Assembly (NCBI GenBank): GCA_019095985.1
Contig: CM032665.1
Location: 30,657,593 to 30,721,592 of the forward strand
Direction of reading: 5' to 3'
Source of the DNA: Streblospio benedicti
Taxonomy: Eukaryota > Annelida > Polychaeta > Spionida > Spionidae
Length of the DNA: 64,000 bases
In this document: positions 43,785 to 54,211 of the stretch, piece by piece
How the letters are laid out: each line of letters starts with the position of its first letter
How positions within the stretch are numbered: the stretch's first letter is position 1
Made by a program: the position numbers and the translations under genes
The notes under the pieces: model-generated
Told to the model about the DNA's origin: nothing
The model's input: the letters and a program-made list of their open reading frames with translations, nothing else
Databases searched by the model: none

Positions 43785-44160
43785 CGGATAAGTGCCCGTC
43801 CTATCATCCGAGACAGGTATCGGTGTTGTCAGGACGCGTAAAAATTTGAGTTACTTGTCCTATGGACGAGTATTCTCGGTCACATCAGACATCAGTTGAA
43901 AATTAATTTACATGGAGATAATTGATTAGGACGTGTAAATCTGATATAGGTCCACATAGGCAGATCCAGGTTTTTGGAAAAGGGGGGCGCATTTAAGGAA
44001 GAGGGGGCGCACTTACGGGATTTCATGAAAAACCTATGAAAATAAAGTATTTTGGTGGGAAAAGGGGGGGGGGTGCGCACGCCCTGTGCCCCCCCACCCA
44101 GGATCTGCCTATGTAGGAAAGGTATATTTTTCAGGATACCCGTTCCTAACGACAAGTATG
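43785..44160 (+). mobile_element. Interspersed repeat, copy 2, with a nested MITE
   Basis: Matches 12050-12300 on both sides of the inserted MITE (43954-44114). It sits just before the first coding exon of the second gene copy and is absent from copy 1, so it arrived after the duplication or was lost from copy 1. Confidence 0.65.
43954..44114 (+). mobile_element. 161-bp MITE, ACATAGGCAGATCC termini
   Basis: 17-bp terminal inverted repeats, ACATAGGCAGATCCAGG against its complement at 44098-44114, with one mismatch. The interior has G-runs and TTCATGAAAAACCTATGAAA. A decayed copy lies at 38285-38415. Confidence 0.8.
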
Positions 44161-44944
44161 ATTTTTCTCTTCTTAGTGGGCCTGGTTCTATCGACGGTCC
44201 TGGTCACCATAGCAGGCGGCAGCAGCCACCGCTCCATCCTGCGCGACTGCAGGCTCTACTCATGCTACGCTCAGTACAGCTCCTGGATCATCTCTTCTAA
44301 CCGAGGACGAGTTCCGCAGAGTCCGGCTCTACATCAAAAATCCTGCCGCCCGGCAACGTCTCCGGAGGTACCGATTCCAATGCGGCTACGACTTGGACTA
44401 CGTGTTGGTCCTCATCACGCTGGCCGGCATGTGGGATCAGTTCTGCGAATGGGTACGACGGTAAAACTTCATATTAGAATGCATGTACTTCCATAATACG
44501 CTCATGTTTCTGTCCCCGTCCTTCATGAAGAAGCATACAATAAACCAGAGGCTTGTGTCTAAAAGTGGTCTGTGTATGGACGGTTGTGCTGCTGGTCTCT
44601 ACGAATCAATGGTTTTATTAAATAATTGTCTACATTACTTGCATACATGATCTTCATTAAAGGTTAAGCTACAATTAGTAAGTAATAACATCTTGCATCC
44701 ACAACAGTCAACAAAGTCATTTCCCTTGATATATACATGAAAATGAATTAGCAATATTGCAAGTTTGTAAACATGAAAACATAAATCGATTGTTGATTAG
44801 TTACAAATTTCTGTTTCTTTGTAGATGCTCATCGGTGCAGCCTTTGTCTTCCTGCTCTACCTTCTCTACCTTCACCTCTCACTAGTCTGTATCCCCGGGC
44901 TCAAAATCCTCTATCGTCAGTACTATGGGGAACAAACTGATTGA
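44158..44944 (+). pseudogene. Small membrane protein B, paralogue with frame break
   Basis: Exons 44158-44452 and 44825-44944 parallel protein A. A hydrophobic start, MIFLFLVGLVLSTVLVTIAG, is followed by CRLYSCYAQYSSWII. The next stretch, LTEDEFRRVRLYIKNPAARQ and GYDLDYVLVLITLAGMWDQF, is clearly homologous to A but lies in another frame; the shift falls in TCTTCTAACC near 44294-44297 (one extra T, or an error). Exon 2 is open, MLIGAAFVFLLYLLYLHLSL then a tail longer than in A, ending QYYGEQTD. Splice sites are intact. It is either a young pseudogene or a real gene with a sequence error or an unseen splice. Confidence 0.6.
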
Positions 44945-45751
44945 CAGAGGCTGATATGGACAATGGACAGTCGTCAATTTAAGAAATAGACGTGGAATAC
45001 AAAAAAAACTTAAACGTTAAAAGTTTTGAAGAGTCTTTTACATGATTGTGCATGACCTGTGTTATATCTACAATACGTGTCTGCTTGACGTCGCAGCGTG
45101 CATGTGTGATTGTGTTCTATTCACACATACATGACGATTCCTCAGTGTTATGTGGATATTTGTGGCAGCAAAGCATGTTTTCAACAGGAAAAAAATTAGG
45201 TGATGATTGTAATAACAGTACCCTAAATATTCCTGAACATCATGCATGTGTATATGATTAGGAATTGATATTTTTTAACAATTCAACAGGATATTATTGA
45301 ATCATTTGTATCCAGAACAAGTTCTGAGTGTCAATCAAAAATTGATTTTTAGACTTAAATTTTATAATTTTTTAAAGTTTTTACTCACCCAAATAGTTTT
45401 TACATAGATTATTTTAAAAATAGTTACAGTAAATAAATATTTACACAAAATCATCTTGCTTTGTATTTACAAACTTCTCACACATACATTGGATACTTTG
45501 CTTTGAAAATGTCCAACAGTAAACATATGAAAAAAATAATCACAATTTTAAAAGAATGTGATAAAATATTTGATGAAATTATTAGAGAAACCGAGGCATA
45601 AAGATTTAGTTCACAAACAATCCGTTTAAAGGAACAATTAAAACTGCAACACCAATAACCATAATTCCTAATGTTTTAACGTTGATCGAAAAATGAAATT
45701 ATAAAAAATAACTATCTTTTTAAAATATAAAATATTCACAAGACCATAATT

Positions 45752-46385
45752 TCTCCCCATTTTGCCGCTCATTCTCGATTCTGATTGGTTAAGAGCCATG
45801 CGAGATATGAGTGTATCACTACTTTGCCAAAGACGAGGTGATCTCACTACTTTGTGAATGGGAAAACAAAGACTTTCCTATGCTCATTAACATAATAAAT
45901 GCATTACTACGATGTACAAAACAGTACGTAATTCGTGCTAGGTTGTTTAGAGAAATACGGTGCACGTTATTGTTTGGAAAGTTGACGTTTCAAAGCATAC
46001 ATCGCAAGTAATGTATTTTACGCACTAAAACCGACGCCATAATTCGTATTCTATGAAAACAAGCCTCCATTAAAATACGTGTAAACAAACAAGATATTTT
46101 ATCAACGGTCTGAATTCTGGCAAATTTAGTATATACATGCATCATTAGTATGTATATAATGCGCATAACAAAATAGTTTGTAATCAAAACATCATGGGAT
46201 TGTTCAAGCCACCTGGATATGCAAACCAATTGACGTTATCAGGACGGCAGGATTCGAATCGGCAGTCTGTCCAACATGAAGTGCACTAACGAAAAACACC
46301 ATGGCGCTCACTTGTGCAGACAAAGATACCACTAGTGCAGAGATAGGGTGATCTCAACACTATAACATACCATTACCCTTATAAG
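45752..46385. mobile_element. Insertion in duplication copy 2
   Basis: About 635 bases absent from copy 1. It starts near CATTCTCGATTCTGATTGGTT, whose complement (CAACCAATCAGAATCGAG) occurs at 47287. It includes, on the minus strand near 46230-46320, a tRNA-like B box (GATTCGAATCC), suggesting a SINE head within it. Confidence 0.45.
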
Positions 46386-47349
46386 TACAGTGGCTTGCTC
46401 TATAAATGGTAAGGTAAATATAGAATACAGTGAGTGCTTAAAAAGTTAAAACGGTAAATTTCTGTGATATAAAATAAGGCATTGGGCCATTTGGTGTCAG
46501 GAACAGAGGGAGAATAACTCCAACAAATTCCAAAATACATGTAATGCTTTTCCATGATTAAGAATTTCACGCAAAATGATTGCTGACTGTAAATTTGCTT
46601 TTCATTCACAAGTTCAAGCTGTGAACATTACACTGTAATCCCTCTCCATATTTGACAAGATTCTTACCAGTATTTGACCATCTGACAAATAATATTGCCC
46701 ATAACTGTTTCATTTTACTTGTACTTTTAGGATGCATAAAAGCATATTTTATACATATTTCTAATCAACCACATTTTAAGTATCACATGTTTTTTTAAAT
46801 TGAGGATTGAATTTTAAAGAACAGGATTTTAACATTACATTTAAAAAGGTAAGGTAGACTTCTTTATAGATACTAGTTTTTAGATAATTTTATGATGGCT
46901 CATTGAGAAATCTTGCATTTACATGCATTTACATAAGCCCCTGGGTGAAACATTGTACTGGCCGCAGCTTTGCACATCCCCACCTCAAGTAGCATTATTC
47001 ATATCGGACTGATTCCTGCAGATTAGACTTTCTTTTTTCAGACATTACATGTCAATTGTTAGGACTTGTTCTTTTTTCACCAAATATGAATAATTAGACC
47101 AAACCACTTCTTAATTCATATATAATTGGCTGTAAATTGAACTAAATTCTTATCTCCCTTCAAAGATTTGAATCATTTCTCAAAACCTTATTAACACAAG
47201 TCTAATAGCGACTGTGTGTAAACGTAACGTTGCTTCTAAGTCTCAAACTTCATATTGTATTATACCAATGTTTCCACTCCCCCTTTCAACCAATCAGAAT
47301 CGAGCACTTTCAGAAACACGAGTTACTATAACCGCCACATTGCTTCCAG

Positions 47350-47475
47350 ATGTCCCCGGCTGACTGTGCCGATGTGCACACCTCCAGCTTCCTCCGGTTC
47401 TTCCCCACGGAGCCCGCGCCGCCACTCCTCAACAGACCCTTCCCACCGCAGCCACCACAGCCGCTCGCTACCACG
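47350..47475 (+). CDS. Giant gene exon 1
   Basis: 42 codons, MSPADCADVHTSSFLRFF…PPQPPQPLATT, phase 0. Acceptor TTGCTTCCAG, donor ACG/GTAACA. Whether the ATG is the true start is unresolved. Confidence 0.65.
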
Positions 47476-50400
47476 GTAACACCCAACAATAAACACTTTA
47501 TGGCACCCGTGGGATGCACAATCTTTAATTCATTGAAAAATAACGAGTCTTGTAACTCGCAACTCGCATTAATCACTGTATCGCGCCTCCAGGCCGTCCT
47601 CCTGTTCCGGGTGTCCTGGCTGACCCCCGCGACTCTGTGCTGTGACCCCCCAGTGACCCCCACGACCCCGGTTTGGGGCTTGCCGTCCGGGCTGGCGGGC
47701 ATGCTGACACCCTGGTACAGCCCACGCTGCTGGAAACAGCCGCGGGAAGGCACGGACGACGGAGGCTACTGCTGCCGACCTGGTAAAACCAGATTTTTCT
47801 GGATTTCAGAATCTTATGTTTACTTTGTACACAATCTAAATATTGAACTGAACGAGTACAGAAATATGTTCAACAGAGCTGGATTTCCTCATAATATTCC
47901 TGTGGGCACCAAGATTTCTAATTTTGCCTGCCCAACTAATCATGTGGTTGCTCTGGAGTAGTTCATTCAGCATGTCATGACAAGCAGTTTATTTACCTTA
48001 ACTTATGGTCACCGTAACATTTCTCTTTTAATCATTTCATTTCTACCTAATATACTGACAACAATCATACCCGGTGGTCAGTCAGTGTGTAAACGATAGT
48101 CTGTGTCTTTATTATTTACACCATGAAAATAGCAGTTTTCAATAACATGTGAACTTGTACCCTGTGGGTCAAAACTTGCATGATATATCACACGATGCAC
48201 TTTGACCCCTTCACAAAATATCACCTAAGTGAGATACGTCCATAAGATACGTTTGACGTAACACTATGACATGTAAAATACTGCACTCTGTGAGGTCAGT
48301 CGGTGTGTAGTTACTTTCCTTCACTTCTTACTTTTTCTACATTAAGAAACAATGAGATTTGTAAAAGCTTGAAATTCCTGTCGCCCTGATTTTTTCTTTG
48401 CAAAACTTAGATTGCTTGATGTTTCCCACACTGTTGTACAATGTGTTTCTTGGCTTTTCCTCAGTTTTTCTACATTCCCTAACATTTTCCAATTAATCAA
48501 ACATTTCTTTGTATATTTTTGTTAATACAGATATATTTTACAATATATTTTGCATCTAGTTGGGATGCATTTATCAGAATTTTGATGCCAACTAAAACCA
48601 TTCTTTACATTTAAAGTTTCATAAACTATAACAGCATTTGATAGACTTCATGAAATTCCCCCTCAGTAGAAGCCTTTTTCCAATGTTAATTGGCAACTAG
48701 TGTGATCCAATCAAGGCCCGTGCATGTTTTTACCATGCGGACCCATTAATATTGCATGACTTAGAGCCTCCCAAGTAGCACACGTGTCACTGGAGTGGGT
48801 TTATTCCAGCGGCTGAATCATTGAGGGGTGATCACACACAACAAAAGTCACGTAAACACATGAATCGTGCATAAAATTCTGTTGTACATCATTCTCTATC
48901 GAGCATCGCGGATTGAAAATTTACTTATGATTTTTGCTAAAAATTATAGAAAGATCAGTAACGCACTGCCGCGTATATTAGAAACTGACTTGTTTTATGT
49001 ATAATTGCAATGTTTAATACGCTAAATACATAAAACCTGCCAACAATCACTTACAGTTGATTTATAGTAAACGTAGATTCCTAGCATTGTCTAAGAACAC
49101 TATGTAAAACCAGCACAAACTGCATAAGGAGTTATGAACAGTTCAAAATCTGGAATCTCATAGAGTAACGCGAAGTCCCACGCAAATTGTTGATCTGGTG
49201 CATGAAAAGCTGATGACTAACGCACGTTCGATGGCACAACATGCGTACATCACATACGTACTGTAAAACTAGAACATTTCCTGGCTATCAAATTTTTCGA
49301 TTTTCATCTATAAATCTTTTGTGACTATCTAACTTTGCGATTTCCTGGACCTACTTTACATAGGCTATTAATGTTTGCTGATTGCGTTTTTGCACCTACC
49401 TGCAAAATTCGCAAATAAAATCGTGTGCAAACATTTCTAGTTTTACAGTACATCACACGTATCACGTAAACCTAACATTTTGTGCATAATTTGTGTGATA
49501 ACTTGATTTTGAGGCGGTGCAACACACCCATTATTGATTGAATCATGATGGACTTTTTCTCTTGCTGATTCATACAAACACTAAGACTATTTCATTGTAA
49601 ATTGCTGAAAAATCATACAATATTTGGATAAATGTCTAGATGATTTGAAACAAGTTCTAATGATGCGTTTGTTGTTGTCTTTCAGGGGTTCTTCCAGCTC
49701 CGTATCATGCTATCAGCAAGAGCAGCAGTGGCAACAGCAATAACAACAACAGCAACAGTAATAACAGAAGCAGCAATGACCTTAACAAAACTGATAGCAA
49801 CAACAATGATTACATGACCAATAGTTACAATGACAGACGCATCGGCAGCAAACACAGCAAAATCACCAATAATAGGAAGAAAAGCAATGGCACTAGTACA
49901 TGCAGCAGCAGCAGCAACAACAAAATCATCATTATCGACATCAGTAAGGGGATCTGTTACATTGGTGATTGTTCTGCTTGTAATCAGCAATGTGATTGGA
50001 CGGAAATTATGATGAAAAGTGGCCCAGACTTGGTGACTGGGGACTGTGATGGTGGTAACAGTGAGGATAGTAACAGTGAGGATAGTAACAGTGATGGTGG
50101 TAACAAAGATGGTGGTAAAAATGATGATGGCAACACTGAAGCCAGCAGAATTGAGGATAGTAGACTGGACAAAGTGACAGAATTAGGAAAAAACTACCTT
50201 CAAGCTACAACATGCAGCACTATCTGTGATGCTTCTACAAAAGCTAGAAATGACGCTGTATCCAGAAATGATACTGATAATAGAATCCACAATGTAAAAC
50301 ACAGTGAATATTATCAGCGTTCTAGAAAAGATGATGTCGAGAAAAATGCGAACAAGAGAATTGAAAAAACTAGAAAATATTTCATTAAAAATTGGATTAG

Positions 50401-53400
50401 ATCATACACCAATAATCTTCCAGATGCAGCTGGTTCCATCGGCAATTCTAAAAATGACAATAATCTCAAAGAGGAATATGAAAATGAGAACTGTGGAAAC
50501 TACACTGAATCAATTGACCACCGTGATGATGATTCTAACACCACCGTTCAGCACAACTCCTCACTCATGCACTCCTTCAACTTCTGGTATAAAATGGATG
50601 ATCGCAATGCTGAAGACATCAATGATCATCATGAATCGAATGATGATGACGATGAACGTAATGACAGCCATGGGGATGACAAACACCATGATGATGAGTA
50701 TGACCCGGACGAAGGCAACAGTAAAAATGACGACAAGGGGGATGAAGATGACAATGAAGATCTAGATGACAAAGATGAAAATGATGATAACGACGACAAC
50801 GATGACGATGAAAATGACAACAATGACAGAAATGACGGTGATGAAGACAAAGACAATGAAGACGAAGACGACGAAGATGATGAAGACGATGGGGATGTCT
50901 CAGCAGACGAGGATGGTCAGGGAGACTCAGGACATGAGGGTGACATGCCGAAAAATGAAAATAGTCGACATGTGTCCAAGAGTGGAGACGAGGATCAAAG
51001 TGAATCTGGTGAACAAAACGACGTGCGCGCATCACACGAGCACCAGGCTACATCGCGCGATCGTGCACCGTCCCCGACAGAAAGGCTGTTATACGAAGCC
51101 TTTAAAGGCTTTTGGAGGCAGACGCAGGCCAAATGCAATGATCACAATCATCACAACGCTGATGCTGATGATGAAAATGAAGAAAACATCAATGATCGTC
51201 ATGAATCGAATGTGGATGACGATGAACGTAATAACAGTCACGGGGATGACAAACACAATGACGAAGGCGATGATAAAAATGGAGGCAATGATAACAAGAG
51301 GGATGAAGATGACAATGAAGATGACAATGAAGATGACAATGAAGATTTAGACGATAAAGATGAAAATGACGACGATGACGATGAAAATGACAACAATGAC
51401 AAAAATGAGATTGATGAAGACAAAGATGATGAAGACAATGAAGATTGGGACTCCAGAACAATCGAGGATGGTCGAGCAGAATCTGGACATGATGGTGACG
51501 TGGTGAAAAGTGACAATCGTCGACACGTGACCAATAGAGAAGAGGATCAAAATGAATCTGATGATCGAAATGACGAGCGCGCATCACATGAGCACCAGGC
51601 TACATCGCGCGATCGTGCACCGTCCCCGACAGAAAGGCTGTTATACGAAGCATTTAAAGGCTTTTGGAGGCAGACGGATGAAGTTGTCAATGATTACCTA
51701 GATGACAAAGATGAAAATGATGATAATGACGACGATGACAGAAATGACATTGATGAAGACAAAGATGATGAAGATGGAAATGCCTCAGCAGACGAGGATG
51801 GTCAGGGAGACTCCGGACATGATGGTGACGAGCTGAAAAGTGACAACAGTCGACATGTGTCCAATAGTGGAGAAGAGGATCAAAGAGCATCTGGTCATCG
51901 ACTTGACGAGCGCGCATCACACGAGCAGCGGTCGCGCGATCGTGCACCATCCCCCACAGAAAGGCTGTTACACAACCATCAGCCTGGGCTGTCATATGAA
52001 GACTTTCTCAGCTTTTGGAGGCAGATGGAGGCCGAATCCAATGATTACAATGATCACAACACAGATAATGATGAAAATGTCCTCGAAGATGATGATGATG
52101 AAGATGCAGAAGCAATCAACGATCATCAAAATGACGAGCGCGCATCACACGAGCACCAGGCTACGTCCCGCGATCGTGCACCGTCCCCCACAGAAAGGCT
52201 GTTATACGAAGCCTTTAAAGGCTTTTGGAGGCAGACGCAGGCCAATGACCAGGTTGTGCCAAAAGATGATAAATTTGATCAGAATGGTAGCGAGGAAACT
52301 GAAAGTGACGATAGCAGCCCGGAAAAAGCTGATAATGATAATGAAGGCAGCAGTGATGAAGAGGACGACCCCGAAGATGATGAAGATGATGATGACAATG
52401 ATGAAGATGACGATGGAAATGATGAAGATGACGACAATGATGATAACGATGACTATGATGACAACAATGGAGGTGGGGGGTCAATCACTGATGATGGGAG
52501 TCCGCCTGATGATGGACACGGCCGGGGTGGACCCCACGAGGACCAGGTGGTGCCAGGCAATAACCGGTGTTGCCACCGTGCGCCCGAGGACCGTAGTGTA
52601 CCCGCCGGGGGTAAACAGCGCCGGAACGCGGCTGGTCATCAAAATGACCAAAGTGTGTCCGAGGATTGTAAAAATAGTGACCAGGCGATATCAGAGGATG
52701 ATAAAAATGGTGGAAGTGTGTGCACAGGACGTCAAAATCACCAGAGTATATCCACGCATCATCAAAATGACCAGAGACTATCAGTACAATATAAAAATGA
52801 CCAGAGAGAATCCGCGGACCATCAAAATGTGCCGAGTGTATCGAACCGTTGTGATTGGACGGCGGCTGTGCGAGACACGGCCCGTGCCCTGGTGACTGGC
52901 GACCGCTTGCCTCAAGTGTCTCCGGATAAACCCAGGAGAGGTCCAGGCAGCAGTCATACAGATGGTGAGGGCTCGGAACGTGAAACCGAGTCCATAGATA
53001 CTCTTGAACATACATTGAAGAACAATGACGACTATCATCGGGAAACATCACGAATTTACACCGCTGCTACAGAAAACCTTCGAGCGACGGAAACGATCGA
53101 GGCTGACGATACGATCAGCATCGAGACTGTGTCTGATGGAGGCTGCACGACGGACCAGGACCTCGATGACGGAGGCTCAAACACCGGAGAGGAGGATTAT
53201 GGGGGCTTCTACACAGAGGATGACGCTCAGAGTGTACAGGGAGGCTCTGACAACGCTCCAAATGTGTCCGAGTCCAGTGTGTCTGCTGACCAATGTGGCC
53301 CTGTAGCTGAGAGCGAGTCGGACAACTCACTCAATGTCAACTTACCCTCAACAACCTCATCACTGACAGCATCAACCTCATCCCTCACCAGCGTAACTGA

Positions 53401-54124
53401 ACTGAGCTCTCGCCACGATGGCGTAAACCCTAACAAAGCAAATCCCTCAGTTGATTTTGAGGATCCACATTCCACATCTGTCACGCCGTCTTCACACAGT
53501 GCCGGAGGTCCGATAGATCAGCTTGATGAAACCGGCGAATCCATACCTGAGATAGCTCCGACCATGGAAATGGATCCTCAATCGAACAGATGTCATCGCT
53601 GCCCCATCCACTGTCCACAAGGTTCTGATCCTGGCATTTCAGCTGGTCGCGAATTCACCAACGCTGCTACGCAAACAGAATTCACTAACGTTGCTACACA
53701 AACAGAATTCACCAACGCTGCTACGCAAACATCGGATGTGGTAGACGATGATTACTGTGGCAGCTGTGGTACGGAATGCACAGATTTCAAAGACGGAGCT
53801 ATTTTACCAGATACAAGAAACCAACAACATTCATCTGGAACTTGCTCTACACAAGTTGGCAAATTGAATCTTGTGGAGGAGGATGTTGGATCTGGCACAA
53901 ACATTGCAGCACAAACAACAGATGTGGTTGACCAGCAAATCCGTCGTCTTACATCGCCTGATAACCATGATTCAGCCGGAGATGAATTGGACATAATTGC
54001 AACTCAACCAGAATGTGCAGAGGATGGTGCTGATTTCAATGGCACGTCTACGGAAACAAACGCTGACCAACAAGTGCAAAACAAGGTGAGCAGGCAGGTG
54101 CCCCAACAGGTGCCTGCTCCAGCT

Positions 54125-54211
<87 letters not shown>

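Larger units (their letters stand above)
43021..46830 (+). repeat. Tandem duplication, copy 2 (expanded by insertions)
   Basis: Same unit as copy 1 with extra material at about 43785-44160 (interspersed repeat with nested MITE), 45080-45260, 45752-46385 and 46440-46790. The ending AAAGAACAGGATTTTAAC recurs at 46815. Confidence 0.8.

Noticed and set aside
45776-47305. CTCGATTCTGATTGGTT and its complement as ends of one 1.5-kb transposon
   Set aside because: The left copy belongs to an insertion that ends near 46385, and duplication sequence lies in between, so the two are probably separate elements of one family.
50619-51587. His- and Ser-rich minus-strand frames opposite the giant exon
   Set aside because: Complement of GAT/GAC-rich repeat codons; no independent coding signal.
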